64,000 nt of DNA from Mucilaginibacter gossypii (GCF_900100945.1 NZ_FNCG01000010.1:180185-244184); one strand, 5' to 3'. Positions 28,744 through 38,852 are shown, numbered from the stretch's first letter. Notes: generated by a model not told the origin, from the sequence alone. Numbers and translations: made by a program.

Positions 28744-30243
28744 TTAAACCAATCCCAACACTTTGCTCGTCCTTGCCCTGGTTTCATCGCTCAAAGCCTC
28801 GTTACTGGCCAATGACACGCCATATGAAGGGATCATTTGCCTGAATTTTTGCTGCCAGGCCTCTGTTTTGACGTGGTTTTTAAAACAACGTTCGATAAGC
28901 TGGATCATAATAGGTACCGAAGTAGATGCGCCCGGTGAGGCGCCTAACAAGGCTGAGATACTGCCATCAGCAGAGGTAACCACCTCTGTGCCAAATTCCA
29001 GCACACCAGTATGTTTGGCGTCCTTTTTAATAACCTGTACACGCTGGCCGGCTATATCCAGATCCCAGTCTTCGGCTTTGGCCGTTGGCATGTAATCCTT
29101 AAGTGCGTTAAGCCTGTCGGCAGGCGATTGCATAACCTGAGATATGAGGTATTTGGTTAAAGGCCAGTTATCGCGTCCCACAGCAAGCAGGGGAAGTATA
29201 TTGTTTAACTTAATAGAACCAAAAAGATCAAGCAGAGATCCTTTCTTCAGGAAGCGGGTTGAAAAACCTGCATATGGACCGAAAAGTAAAGATCGTTTAC
29301 CATCGATCATCCGGGTATCCAGGTGAGGAACCGACATTGGCGGCGAACCAACCGATGCCTTACCATAAACTTTGGCTTCATGTTGTTTTACCACATCGGG
29401 GTTGTTACATACCAGCCACTGGCCGCTTACCGGGAAGCCGCCAAAGCCCTTACTTTCCGGAATTCCTGATTTTTGCAACAAGGGCAAGGCACCACCACCG
29501 GCACCAACAAAAACAAATTTAGCATTCAGTTTTCTTTTATTGCCAGTGTTTTTATCTTTTACCGTAATTTTCCAGGTACCGTCGGCATTGCGTTTAATAT
29601 CTCTTACATCATGATTAAGGCTTATGTTTACGCCTCCTTTTTGTTTAAGCTCATCTATAAGCGCACTGGTAAGGCTGCCAAAGTTTACGTCGGTGCCGAT
29701 ATCCATAAACGTTGCCGATACTTTTTCATCAGGGTCGCGGCCTTCCATCACCAGCGGGATCCATTTCTTTATCTGAGCTTTATCCTCCGAGTATTCCATC
29801 CCTTTAAAAAAATGATGCTTGGTAAGGGCCTGCTGACGTTTTTTTAGATATTCAACATTTTCTTCACCCCAAACAAAGCTCATATGCGGCACTTTACGGA
29901 TAAAACTTTGCGGGTTATTTAAAAGGCCCTGTTCAATAAGATAAGCCCAAAACTCTTTACTGGTTTCAAACTGCTCGGCAATTTTAATAGCTTTTTTTAT
30001 TTCAACGGTACCATCGGGAAGCTGAGGGGTGTAGTTTAATTCACAAAATGCTGAGTGACCGGTACCTGCATTGTTCATCGGGGCCGAACTTTCGGCAGCG
30101 ATAACATCCAGGCGTTCAAAAATTTCAATCGTCAGATCGGGCTGCAGCTCTTTAAGCATTACACCAAGGGTGGCGCTCATAATACCTGCGCCAATTAAAA
30201 CCACATCAACTGTTAAATTTGAACCTGTACCGCTATTAGTCAT
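28744..30243 (-). CDS. mqo: Malate:quinone oxidoreductase
   Basis: 499 residues, the usual length. FAD Rossmann motif VVLIGAGIMSATLGVML (about 14-30), then SSAPMNNAGTGHSAFCELNY, VGAGGGALPLLQKSGIPESKG, FPVSGQWLVC and LFGPYAGFSTRFLK, all hallmarks of Mqo. It is a peripheral inner-membrane enzyme that oxidises malate to oxaloacetate and gives electrons to quinone, bypassing NAD-dependent malate dehydrogenase. It is a single gene, convergent with the TonB-like gene 7 bases away. Confidence 0.97.
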   Translation of the reverse strand: MTNSGTGSNLTVDVVLIGAGIMSATLGVMLKELQPDLTIEIFERLDVIAAESSAPMNNAGTGHSAFCELNYTPQLPDGTVEIKKAIKIAEQFETSKEFWAYLIEQGLLNNPQSFIRKVPHMSFVWGEENVEYLKKRQQALTKHHFFKGMEYSEDKAQIKKWIPLVMEGRDPDEKVSATFMDIGTDVNFGSLTSALIDELKQKGGVNISLNHDVRDIKRNADGTWKITVKDKNTGNKRKLNAKFVFVGAGGGALPLLQKSGIPESKGFGGFPVSGQWLVCNNPDVVKQHEAKVYGKASVGSPPMSVPHLDTRMIDGKRSLLFGPYAGFSTRFLKKGSLLDLFGSIKLNNILPLLAVGRDNWPLTKYLISQVMQSPADRLNALKDYMPTAKAEDWDLDIAGQRVQVIKKDAKHTGVLEFGTEVVTSADGSISALLGASPGASTSVPIMIQLIERCFKNHVKTEAWQQKFRQMIPSYGVSLASNEALSDETRARTSKVLGLV

Positions 30244-30544
30244 TTTATTATGATATCCTGCATATGCCGCAGTGTTATTTATAACAAGGTAAACCTCGTT
30301 TTTTTAAAATTGTTATGATGGTTTAAGTCCTGCCGCTAATTAACCGGCCCGGCAAAATAAATCAGGCAATTTTAAGAAATTTTTATAGAAAAACTGTCCT
30401 TTACCTGTCCATTAAATGCAATAAAATCTATGTTTAAATTGTTTAAACTCCATTTATAGATTAATACCGCATTTGGTATATCAAAACACGATAACACAAA
30501 ACGGCTAAAATGATGTATATAAGTTAAGAGCTAATCTATAAACC
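30244..30544. other. Intergenic region between two divergent genes
   Basis: AT-rich. It must hold the promoters for mqo (leftward) and the small lipoprotein gene (rightward). A weak hairpin followed by T7 is seen at about 30279-30306. No gene, repeat or clear operator is recognised. Confidence 0.5.
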
Positions 30545-31075
30545 ATGATTCTGTTTAAACCATGTATTTGTTTTTGCGCCTTGGCGATGACCATATTTGC
30601 TTGCAAACAAAACAAACCGAAGCCTTTATCAAATGATATTTCAAAAACAATAGTTACCGTTGCAGGTAAAAAAAATAGCGTGATCAATAATCCGCGCAAA
30701 AAATATGGAGAGGCAACGGTGGGCGATCCATGCGTAAAATGTTTGCTTACAGTTATTCAGGATAGTAAAAGCTACAAAGAAAACACCAACGGTGTTTCGC
30801 CGCAAAACATAAATTATACCATTAACTGGGTAAAAGCGTCGGCCCCGGCATTAACACCAGACACGAGTAACAAAACCAACGGTATAAGAGTTGACGTAAA
30901 GAAAGATGAAGATGGTGAAGACGCGCGCTTATGCACATATATTTATAACAATACCAGCGGTACCATGTACCTGCTCAATAGCCAGAATAAATATCAGCAT
31001 GAAGTGTCAAGCATAACACCCGCAATTCTTAAAAAAATCCGCCATAATTGTTACTGGGGTGTGGCATCAGAATAA
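30545..31075 (+). CDS. Small hypothetical lipoprotein
   Basis: 176 residues. A short hydrophobic signal ends in the lipobox TIFAC, so it should be lipid-anchored. Two further Cys lie in a DPCVKC pair (about residue 60), and one lies near each of DARLCTY and HNCYWG. These could form disulfides outside the cytoplasm. No domain is recognised. Its stop faces the stop of the large sensor kinase 19 bases away, but the genes are convergent and not an operon. Confidence 0.65.
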   Translation: MILFKPCICFCALAMTIFACKQNKPKPLSNDISKTIVTVAGKKNSVINNPRKKYGEATVGDPCVKCLLTVIQDSKSYKENTNGVSPQNINYTINWVKASAPALTPDTSNKTNGIRVDVKKDEDGEDARLCTYIYNNTSGTMYLLNSQNKYQHEVSSITPAILKKIRHNCYWGVASE

Positions 31076-31094
31076 TTAGCTTTGCCTTCAACAG

Positions 31095-34000
31095 TTAAAC
31101 ATACTTGCCCTTTACATTCTTCATCATTTTGTAAGCGCCCTTTAAAACATTGATCAATGCTTCGGTTTTCATGGGCTTGGCAATATAATCGTCCATGCCT
31201 TCACTTATACACATATCCCGGTCGTCGGGGCCGGCATTAGCGGTCATAGCGATGATAAAAGGCTGCTTAAAAGCATATTGACGAATATGCCGGGTTGCCT
31301 CAAAGCCATCCATCTCAGGCATTTGTACATCCATGAAAATTACATCAAAGGTTGGATTAGCCTTTAATTTATCGAGCGTTTGGTGCCCGTTATGGGCCAG
31401 TTCAAAACTATAGCCCAGCTTCTCCAACATGCGGCTAATCAGCTTTTGATTAACCGTGTTATCTTCAGCCACAAGTATGCTGAGGGGGTGATCTTTCGCA
31501 AAATTTACATCAAGCAGTTTGTCCGGCTTTGCTTCAGGAGCCGGCGCCTGTGTTTTTCCCTGGAACTCGGCCTGGAGGCTTTTACCTAATTGCGATTGTT
31601 TTACAGGTTTGGTTAAAATAGTTGAAAATAAGCCCGGATATTTTTTCTTTGAACCATCGCCTATAGAACTGAGCATAATTATCGGCAATTCTCCATAATT
31701 GCTTTTGATTTCCCGCGCCAATCCTACGCCATCCATCTCAGGCATTTCCATATCGGTTATAACCAAGTTAAATCCGTTATTGGCAGTAAGGATGTCAAGC
31801 GCCTGCCTGCCCGAGGCCGCCGCCACCGTTTGGATTCCCCATTGTTCGAGCTGCGTTTGCAGGATAAACCGGTTTGTTTTATTATCATCAATAATAAGCA
31901 CCTTTTTGCCCTCAAGCTCTTCGGCATTAAAAACAATAGGTACATGTTTCGACTGTTTGTTGCTGATAGTGGCTTTTATGGTAAATACAAAAACAGAGCC
32001 TTCTCCATAAATACTTTCAGCCCATATTTCGCCCCCCATTAAGTTTACCAGACGCTGGCTGATCACGAGACCAAGGCCGGTGCCTCCATACTTTCGCGTT
32101 GTTGATGAATCAACCTGCGAAAACGCATTAAACAAAGTTGTCAATTTATCCTCCGGGATCCCTATACCGGTATCCATTACACTAAAACCGATTTCAATTT
32201 CCTTATCGCCAATACTTTTGGATAAAAACACTTTAATAAATACTTCGCCGCGTTCGGTAAACTTAAGTGCATTGCCAGTTAAATTAGTGAGCACCTGTTT
32301 TAATCTCAAACTATCACCAATTACCTGCTGGGGCAGGGCGGGGTCAATCTGGTAAACCAGCTCCAGTTCGCGTTTGGCTGCATTTTGCGAAAAGATATCC
32401 ATTACCTCTTCAATACACTGGCGCAGGTCAAAATCTTCCTGCTCCATTTCCATCTTTCCTGATTCGATTTTGGAGAAATCAAGGATATCATTGATCACAT
32501 TTACCAAACTATCACCGCAGGAAATAATGGTATCCGTATAATCGCGCTGCTCGGCATTCAGTTCAGTTTCGCCCAGGAGTGAGGCCATGCCAATAACACC
32601 GTTCATGGGCGTTCTGATCTCATGGCTCATGGTAGCTAAAAATATGCTTTTGGCCTGGTTAGCTTTATCAGCTTCTTCCCGGGCCTCACGTTCCTGTTCT
32701 TTTTGCAGTTGCAGCTCTTCCGATTGGGAAAGCAGTTCTTCGTTCAAAGCCTGTAACTCTTCGGACTGATTTTGGAGTTCAGCATTTAAGGTCTGCAGAT
32801 TTTCGGATTGTGTTTTCAACTCTTCCGATTGTTGCATTACCTCGGCGGTACGTTCGCTAACCTGCTTTTCAAGCAGGTTTTTTTGTTTCACTATAGCATT
32901 TACTTTATAGCGATAAAATGCATAAATGGCCGTAACAATCAGCACGATCAGCAAACTGATAAACCACCAGGTAAGCCAGAAAGGCGGAAGCACAGTAACA
33001 TTCAGGCTTACCTGCCGGATAGACCATTTGCCATCGGCGCTGCGGCTTTTTACCCTGAATACATAATTTCCGGCCGGCAGATTGGTATACGTGGCCGTGT
33101 TTTTATTGCCTACATAATTCCAGGTTTTATCAAAGCCTTCGAGTAAATAAGCATACGTTCCCTTATTGCTTAGGGCAAAGTCCATAGATACATATTCAAA
33201 CGATATAACCGATTGATCATGCGTTAAGGTTATTGATTTTGTTTCGGAAATATCTTCTTTCAGGGGCGAAGGATCATCGCTGTTTTGAGCTACGCGGATA
33301 GATTTGTTATAAATCTGAAAATCGGTAAGTACCAGTGGAGGGTTATATATATTTTCATGGATATTTTCAGGATTAAACATATTAAACCCGTTAACCCCGC
33401 CAAAGTACATGGTGCCATCATGACTTTTTACAGCCGAGTGAGGTTTAAACTCGTCGGCCTGTAAACCATCCTCAATGGTAAAATTCCTGAATTGGTTAGT
33501 TTTAGGATTGTATTTGGAAATGCCTTTATTGGTACTGATCCATAAATTACCGCTGTTATCTTCTTCAACCGCGTACGCGTAATCATTGGGAAGGCCATCC
33601 TTTGCTTTAAAATTTGTAACCTTACCGGTAGCAGGATTTAAGCGATAGATACCGCCGTAAGTGCAGATCCAGATATTACCCAGGTGATCTTCAAAAAGGT
33701 CGAGCGCGGTGTTGTTGCCTACCGCACTGTTCAGTTTTTCGTATTGTACCGGTTTAAATGAATCAGTTGCAGCATCATACAGGTTTACGCCTCCATCATT
33801 AGTGCCCACCCAAAGGTTACCTTTCGAATCGCCAAGCAGCGAATTGATATTATCACTGCTTATGCTTTTGGGGTTGCCGGGATCGTGACGGTAATGAATA
33901 AACCTGTTGGCTTTAGGGTCAAATAAATCAAGCCCTGTCCCAAGCGTGCCAAACCATAGTTTTCCATCAAGTGTTTTAGTGATGGCATAAATGTTATTCC

Positions 34001-35399
34001 CGCCTATACTTGTACTATCGTCCGGATTATGTTTAAATGTCCTGAACCTGCGGGTTTGCGGGTTCATCATACTTACCCCATCGCCCCAGGTGCCAATCCA
34101 TAGGTTATTTTTCGCATCTTCCTGTATAGCCAAAACATAGTTTCCGCAAACACTGGCATTGTCGTTTTTGTTGTTTTTATAAACCTTAAACTCACCCTTC
34201 TCCGGGTTGAAAAGATTGAGGCCGCCGCCATCTGTGCCTTGCCATATGTTGTTATTTTTGTCTTCGTAAATACTTAATACAAAGTTATTTGACAGACTAT
34301 TTGGCTGGGCGCCGTGCTTGTAATGTATGAAGTTTTCGCTTGTTTTTTTATAAAAGTTAAGGCCTGATGCAAATGCAGCGATCCATATATTCCCGCTCTT
34401 ATCTTTCAGGATTACATCTACCGAGTTATTAGCAATGCTGCTGTTATCTACATCATCCTCAAAATGGTTGTTAAATTTTCCTTCGGCATAATTAAAAATA
34501 CTTAACCCGCCGTTTTCCGTACCTATCCACAAGTTATGATTACTGTCTTCTACCATGCATTGTACCGTGTTGTACGAAAGGGAATTATTATCGTGCGGAT
34601 CATTCTTATAATGGGTAAAAGTTTGGGTTGCCGGATTAAACAAATTAAGGCCCCCATCACTTAGCCCAACCCATAAACGATGATCGCTATCTTCCAAGAT
34701 AGCATTGACCTTGTTGGCTGATATAGAAGAAGAGATGCTTTCATCATGAACAAAGCGGGTAAAATCACCGCTTTGAGGCTTATAAAGATTTAGTCCGCCG
34801 TAGGTTGTACCCACCCATACCTTATTTTGACTGTCTACATAAACTGTACGGACATTGTTATCACTTAAACCGGTTGCATCGGCTGCATTATACCGGTAAT
34901 GGGTAAACTTTTTTTTCGCGATATTAAACTGATCAAGACCTTCTTTTTGATTCGAGACCCACAGGTTGCCGCTTTTATCGAGCGCTATCTTAACTAAAAG
35001 ATCGCTCGCAATTGAATTGGTATTGTTTCGGTTATGGCGATAATGGATAAAACGATCAAGTTTTCGGTCGTACATGTTTAACCCCCCACCGCTGGTCGAG
35101 ATCCACAGGTTTCCGTTTTTGTCCTCAATTACATCCTGAACAAAGCTGTTGCTGATACTGTTAGTATCGTTAACGATGTTTTTAAAAACTTTGAATTTGT
35201 TACCGTCATAACGGTTAAGACCGTCGCGCGTGCCCACCCATATAAAGCCGCGGCTGTCCTGCATAATGCAATTGATGTTTAACTCAGAAAGCCCCTCGCG
35301 ACTGCCGATATGCTGAAAATGAATAGGACGGTTTTGCGAGAACACGCATAACGAAATAGCTTGCAACAATAAAACAAGATAACACTTATAGCTATTCAT
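31095..35399 (-). CDS. Hybrid two-component sensor: periplasmic propeller, histidine kinase, two receivers
   Basis: 1434 residues from the ATG at 35399, which gives a signal peptide ending CVFSQ; an ATG six codons earlier is possible. About a dozen Reg_prop repeats (pattern DSRGFIWVGTRDGLNRYD) make two propellers, followed by a Y_Y_Y domain (FRVKSRSADGKWS), one membrane helix (WWFISLLIVLIVTAIYAFY) and a Gln/Glu/Ser-rich coiled coil. Then come HisKA with the phospho-His in MSHEIRTPMNG, HATPase_c (GTGLGLVISQRL), and two receiver domains (VITDMEMPEMDG, IFMDVQMPEMDG). Unlike classical Bacteroides HTCS it has no C-terminal AraC domain, so its output must go through another protein or a phosphorelay. 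Its partner is not in the window. Confidence 0.94.
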   Translation of the reverse strand: MNSYKCYLVLLLQAISLCVFSQNRPIHFQHIGSREGLSELNINCIMQDSRGFIWVGTRDGLNRYDGNKFKVFKNIVNDTNSISNSFVQDVIEDKNGNLWISTSGGGLNMYDRKLDRFIHYRHNRNNTNSIASDLLVKIALDKSGNLWVSNQKEGLDQFNIAKKKFTHYRYNAADATGLSDNNVRTVYVDSQNKVWVGTTYGGLNLYKPQSGDFTRFVHDESISSSISANKVNAILEDSDHRLWVGLSDGGLNLFNPATQTFTHYKNDPHDNNSLSYNTVQCMVEDSNHNLWIGTENGGLSIFNYAEGKFNNHFEDDVDNSSIANNSVDVILKDKSGNIWIAAFASGLNFYKKTSENFIHYKHGAQPNSLSNNFVLSIYEDKNNNIWQGTDGGGLNLFNPEKGEFKVYKNNKNDNASVCGNYVLAIQEDAKNNLWIGTWGDGVSMMNPQTRRFRTFKHNPDDSTSIGGNNIYAITKTLDGKLWFGTLGTGLDLFDPKANRFIHYRHDPGNPKSISSDNINSLLGDSKGNLWVGTNDGGVNLYDAATDSFKPVQYEKLNSAVGNNTALDLFEDHLGNIWICTYGGIYRLNPATGKVTNFKAKDGLPNDYAYAVEEDNSGNLWISTNKGISKYNPKTNQFRNFTIEDGLQADEFKPHSAVKSHDGTMYFGGVNGFNMFNPENIHENIYNPPLVLTDFQIYNKSIRVAQNSDDPSPLKEDISETKSITLTHDQSVISFEYVSMDFALSNKGTYAYLLEGFDKTWNYVGNKNTATYTNLPAGNYVFRVKSRSADGKWSIRQVSLNVTVLPPFWLTWWFISLLIVLIVTAIYAFYRYKVNAIVKQKNLLEKQVSERTAEVMQQSEELKTQSENLQTLNAELQNQSEELQALNEELLSQSEELQLQKEQEREAREEADKANQAKSIFLATMSHEIRTPMNGVIGMASLLGETELNAEQRDYTDTIISCGDSLVNVINDILDFSKIESGKMEMEQEDFDLRQCIEEVMDIFSQNAAKRELELVYQIDPALPQQVIGDSLRLKQVLTNLTGNALKFTERGEVFIKVFLSKSIGDKEIEIGFSVMDTGIGIPEDKLTTLFNAFSQVDSSTTRKYGGTGLGLVISQRLVNLMGGEIWAESIYGEGSVFVFTIKATISNKQSKHVPIVFNAEELEGKKVLIIDDNKTNRFILQTQLEQWGIQTVAAASGRQALDILTANNGFNLVITDMEMPEMDGVGLAREIKSNYGELPIIMLSSIGDGSKKKYPGLFSTILTKPVKQSQLGKSLQAEFQGKTQAPAPEAKPDKLLDVNFAKDHPLSILVAEDNTVNQKLISRMLEKLGYSFELAHNGHQTLDKLKANPTFDVIFMDVQMPEMDGFEATRHIRQYAFKQPFIIAMTANAGPDDRDMCISEGMDDYIAKPMKTEALINVLKGAYKMMKNVKGKYV

Positions 35400-35560
35400 T
35401 AAAATATTTCTGGGCAAATTGAAGAAGTGGTTTAACCGTGCATGATTGGCTGCATTAAATTTAATAAAATTTACCGTTTATTAAATATCAGCTAATATCA
35501 TTTACTATTTAAACGAGATGGTAACAAATTTTGTTATACCATTTTAACAAAACAAACATT

Positions 35561-35568
35561 TACTTTTG
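35561..35568 (+). promoter_or_regulatory. -7 box TACTTTTG of the VF530 gene
   Basis: An exact TAnnTTTG match ending 4 bases before the ATG at 35573. If used, the transcript would start at or next to the start codon, i.e. be nearly leaderless. No TTG lies at the normal -33 distance. Confidence 0.4.
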
Positions 35569-35572
35569 CCAT

Positions 35573-35785
35573 ATGCAGCAACAGCCCAATAACCCGTTAC
35601 ATGGCAAAACACTTGAGATGATCCTTAATGAATTGGTAGCTCACTTTGGCTGGAAAGAACTGGGCACACGGATCCGGATCAATTGTTTTAACGATGATCC
35701 AAGTATAAAATCAAGTCTCAAGTTTTTGAGAAAAACCGATTGGGCAAGGAAAAAGGTAGAAGAGTTGTATTTGGAGATAGTGTGA
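35573..35785 (+). CDS. VF530-family DNA-binding-like protein (DUF2132)
   Basis: 70 residues from the ATG at 35573; an upstream TTG (35531) would cross the -7 promoter box. The protein shows the VF530 signature along its whole length: NNPLHGKTLEMILNELV, FGWKELGTRIRINCF, DPSIKSSLKFLRKTDWAR. It is a small helical domain of unknown function, with DNA binding suggested from its fold. Single gene between divergent and convergent neighbours. Confidence 0.9.
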   Translation: MQQQPNNPLHGKTLEMILNELVAHFGWKELGTRIRINCFNDDPSIKSSLKFLRKTDWARKKVEELYLEIV

Positions 35786-35910
35786 TACTTATAAAAAGAA
35801 AGTCATGTTAACTTGTTTTAACACCTCACTCGCTAAGCAACCATGCTGAGCAAATTGGCTATCTGGCTTATGGGGTGCCGAAACAAGTTTTGAATGACAT
35901 TGGGATATAA

Positions 35911-37209
35911 CTACCCGTGTTTTTTCTTTTTATTCATTTTAGCCTTGGTACCGGCACTTAAATTATAAGTTTTAGCATTTGATGCTTTTTTTTCGTGGAA
36001 AGCTTCACCAACACCTGCGGGTTTAACATCTTCCTTAGCATCCGCTTTTTTAGGCTTCGACTCGGTTACTGTCACCAGGTCATCCGGCAGCTCGGCTACT
36101 GGGATTTTATTCCCTATCATCTGCTCAATCTTTTTTACCTGGCTCAACTCGATATCAGTAGCAAAGGTCATGGCCAGCGTTTCTTCCTTATCGTCCGGAT
36201 TAGGATTTGCCACACGGCTAATAAACAGTTCATTATCTGTAGGCAAATCAAAATGGATCAGGAAGGGGATACCGCTCAGGTTAAGGTTTTCGTCATTTTC
36301 GTTAGTCACGATCAGGATTCTTGCACCCGCTTCGGCTTTAAACTCTTGAATGGTTTTGAACCCCTTTGAGTCGAAAAACTTAGGGTTTAAATATGCTACA
36401 CCGGTACGTAAACGGCTTTTAAGGCTTTGAAAAAGCTTCTCAGCAGTTGTTTGGGTGTTTACGAATACAATGGTTTTAGTAAACAGTTCTTCATCGTACA
36501 TGAATAAATTGAGCAGGTTTAGCTTGGTGCCAAAGTTTGGTACGTTATATAAAAGCTGCTCATGGGTTTCAATAGCCGTTTCGCCCAGTTCATCAACCTC
36601 AATTGTAGCCGGTTGCCTCATGAACGGATCAAGCATTTTTTCGAGTTTGGCGTGCATCACCTCGGTAAACACCAGGTGTTGGCCCTTGTCAATACTGTTA
36701 GCCAGTTCAACAACCGGCAATTGCAAATCTTTTTTTACAATCTGGTCGGCATCATCTATCACCAGCAAATCAACCTTATTTAAATTTAAGGCCAGTTTAA
36801 GATAGATGGCCCTCGCCCTGTCGGGAGTGGCTACAACAATGTCGGCACCGTCGGCAAGCTCATCCATCTGGCTTTCAAAGCCAGGAGTGACGTACAGGCC
36901 AACTATGCGGATAGATTTATTTTTGTTAAGCCTGTCAAACTGTTCTATAACAGCAAACACCTGTTCTTTTTCGGGTACAAGCACCAATACACGCGGAACA
37001 CCTTCGGGAGCATAGTTAAAGCGGTTTAATACACCTAATACATAAGTGGTGGTCTTCCCGCTGCCTTCGGGGCCTATGGCGATAATATCCTGCCCGCCAA
37101 TTATGCGGTTGATTGTTTTAAGCTGAAGCTCTTTAGGGTTTGCAAAACCGGCTTCATTTACCGAACGCAATAATTGTTTGTTAAGCTTCAATTTATCAGA
37201 CCACGCCAT
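35911..37209 (-). CDS. Degenerate DEAD-box helicase-like protein
   Basis: 432 residues. The N-terminal RecA fold is recognisable: Q-motif-like PKELQLKTI, Walker A GPEGSGKTT, TPDRAR (motif Ib), and DDAD where DEAD is expected. Motif III (SAT) reads FTE, and in the second RecA fold the HRxGRxGR arginine-finger motif is replaced by ISRVANPNPD. The C-terminal about 60 residues are Lys-rich and disordered, ending KMNKKKKHG, which suits RNA binding. ATP may bind, but normal coupling to RNA unwinding is doubtful. It may be an RNA or ribosome-assembly binding protein derived from a DEAD-box helicase. Confidence 0.85.
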   Translation of the reverse strand: MAWSDKLKLNKQLLRSVNEAGFANPKELQLKTINRIIGGQDIIAIGPEGSGKTTTYVLGVLNRFNYAPEGVPRVLVLVPEKEQVFAVIEQFDRLNKNKSIRIVGLYVTPGFESQMDELADGADIVVATPDRARAIYLKLALNLNKVDLLVIDDADQIVKKDLQLPVVELANSIDKGQHLVFTEVMHAKLEKMLDPFMRQPATIEVDELGETAIETHEQLLYNVPNFGTKLNLLNLFMYDEELFTKTIVFVNTQTTAEKLFQSLKSRLRTGVAYLNPKFFDSKGFKTIQEFKAEAGARILIVTNENDENLNLSGIPFLIHFDLPTDNELFISRVANPNPDDKEETLAMTFATDIELSQVKKIEQMIGNKIPVAELPDDLVTVTESKPKKADAKEDVKPAGVGEAFHEKKASNAKTYNLSAGTKAKMNKKKKHG

Positions 37210-37617
37210 CAGGATACTTATTAAAAGTTAAAATGAGGGTGCAAAAGTACCAAATTAACGCGTCATATTTTTAAAAATCAGCAGATAAGGCAGGGGAACT
37301 GCATCTAAATATTTAGCGGCGACGACTTGTTATAAGATTGCTAACAAAATAAGGTTATGATGTTGGTGAGCAATCAGCATCAAATGATACTTGTTTTATG
37401 GCCTGATCGCGGTTAATGTTACTGGTTTCATCTGTACCCGCTTTTGCCGATAACCAGCACAAACATTCGGACATGTTTAAGAGCTCAAGAATATCAGTTT
37501 AGTGTAACCCTTGATTTTATTTAAGTATCTGAATATAAGTTATTTGAAAATGTAACTTTTAAAAAGTGTTAACCCTGTTAACCCCCATTTACATACGTTT
37601 GTCATGGCAAATAAATG
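37210..37617. other. Intergenic region with a tandem 9-bp repeat
   Basis: No gene seen in 408 bases. TGTTAACCC occurs twice in direct contact at 37567-37575 and 37576-37584, just past the truA stop; each copy contains GTTAAC, itself a palindrome. The right-hand end of the region is the promoter area of the DEAD-box-like gene. Otherwise nothing is recognised. Confidence 0.5.
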
Positions 37618-38439
37618 TTATAGGGGGTACCAGTCTGTACTGTTGAGCAGTGAAAATGCCGACCGCGGTTCAAGATCAAGGTAACGATAAGTTACTTTTG
37701 AAAGATACAAGCCCTGGGGGTGTGCCGGAATAATGATTTTGGGTGTTTGTTTGTTGGCAATATAAAACTCAAATTCATCTGTGCTCATCTGTCCTTTGCC
37801 AATTTCAAGCAGGCGACCAACAGTGATCCTGATCATCTTATATAAAAAACGATTGGCGGTAATGTTAAATCTGAGCTTGCTTCCATTGCCGTCGATATAA
37901 AGCCCTGTAGATTTTACGTGGCAAATAGTGTGCTCAATCCTGTTGGGCGTTTTGCACAAGGCGCGGAAGTCGGTGTAATGAGGCAGGATGGAAACAGCCT
38001 TTTTCATTGCATCCAAATCAAGATCCTGATCCGGATAAAGTGAACTGAAATTACTAAGAAATGGGTCTTTATAATTATGGATGAAATAATCATAGGTACG
38101 GATCACGCCATCAAAACGGGCATGCGGATCGCCCTGCATCGGGATAATATCAAATACAGCAATATCATCCGGCAGCAGTTTGTTAAGGCGAAATAACAGG
38201 TCGAAATCTAAACTGTCAGGAATATCTGCGTGAAAAAAATACTGACTTGCATGTACCTTAGCATCTGTACGGCCGCAACCGTTAATGGCAACAGGTTGTT
38301 TTAGTATTTTAGAGAGGGCCGTTTCAATTACCTCCTGCACTGTAATTGCTTTAGAAAGTTTTTGCCAGCCCGAATATCTTGCGCCATGATAACCGATATG
38401 AAAAAAGTGCCGCTTTGTTGATTTAAGCATAGTTTTCAA
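37618..38439 (-). CDS. truA: tRNA pseudouridine synthase A-like protein
   Basis: 273 residues. TruA features: YHGARYSGWQ near the start, the catalytic Asp in CGRTDAKVHA, then RLNKLLPDDIAV, HARFDGVIRTYDYFI and FLYKMIRITVGRLLEIGKG. It should make pseudouridine at positions 38-40 of the tRNA anticodon arm. The start could be either of two ATGs, 38439 or 38430. Bacteroidota often have two TruA paralogues, so this may be a second copy with shifted target. Confidence 0.9.
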   Translation of the reverse strand: MKTMLKSTKRHFFHIGYHGARYSGWQKLSKAITVQEVIETALSKILKQPVAINGCGRTDAKVHASQYFFHADIPDSLDFDLLFRLNKLLPDDIAVFDIIPMQGDPHARFDGVIRTYDYFIHNYKDPFLSNFSSLYPDQDLDLDAMKKAVSILPHYTDFRALCKTPNRIEHTICHVKSTGLYIDGNGSKLRFNITANRFLYKMIRITVGRLLEIGKGQMSTDEFEFYIANKQTPKIIIPAHPQGLYLSKVTYRYLDLEPRSAFSLLNSTDWYPL

Positions 38440-38474
38440 AAATGCAGATTATTTTAAAAATCGTGTACAAAACA

Positions 38475-38504
38475 AAAGCCCAATGTAATTAAACACCGGG
38501 CTTT
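38475..38504 (-). terminator. Terminator of CDGSH gene
   Basis: AAAGCCC (38475-38481) pairs with GGGCTTT (38498-38504); a T-rich tail follows in the minus direction (TTTTGTTTTG). It lies 20 bases past the CDGSH stop. Confidence 0.75.
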
Positions 38505-38524
38505 ATGTATATTAAAACAATTGT

Positions 38525-38749
38525 TTACACTTTTTTGGGCGGAAGATCAAAGGCGATAGCGTTATGTTCAAAATGACCTTTGTGCGAACCATCGCAAAAT
38601 GGTTTGTTTGCCGATAAGCCGCAACGGCAAATAGAAACTACAGTACGGCCCTGTAAACCGTAAGCGTTGCCCTGCATATCAACAATTTCAAAATCGCCTT
38701 CTATTTTAACCGAACCGTTATTATTAATGGTAAGTTTAGTTTTCTCCAT
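38525..38749 (-). CDS. CDGSH iron-sulfur domain protein
   Basis: 74 residues. It contains C-R-C-G-x-S-x3-P-F-C-D-G-S-H (about residues 41-55), the three-Cys one-His ligand set for a [2Fe-2S] cluster. In this mitoNEET-like family the cluster takes part in redox or cluster transfer. The small size is normal for bacterial single-CDGSH proteins. Own terminator and probably own promoter. Confidence 0.95.
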   Translation of the reverse strand: MEKTKLTINNNGSVKIEGDFEIVDMQGNAYGLQGRTVVSICRCGLSANKPFCDGSHKGHFEHNAIAFDLPPKKV

Positions 38750-38852
38750 GTGTTAAATTTTGGCCAAAGTTAAAACTTGACAAGCCGCCAAAATTGTTTA
38801 TTTGTTATTTAGAAGTGTTCCTGATTGGATGAAACAACGGAGTGCGGATTAA

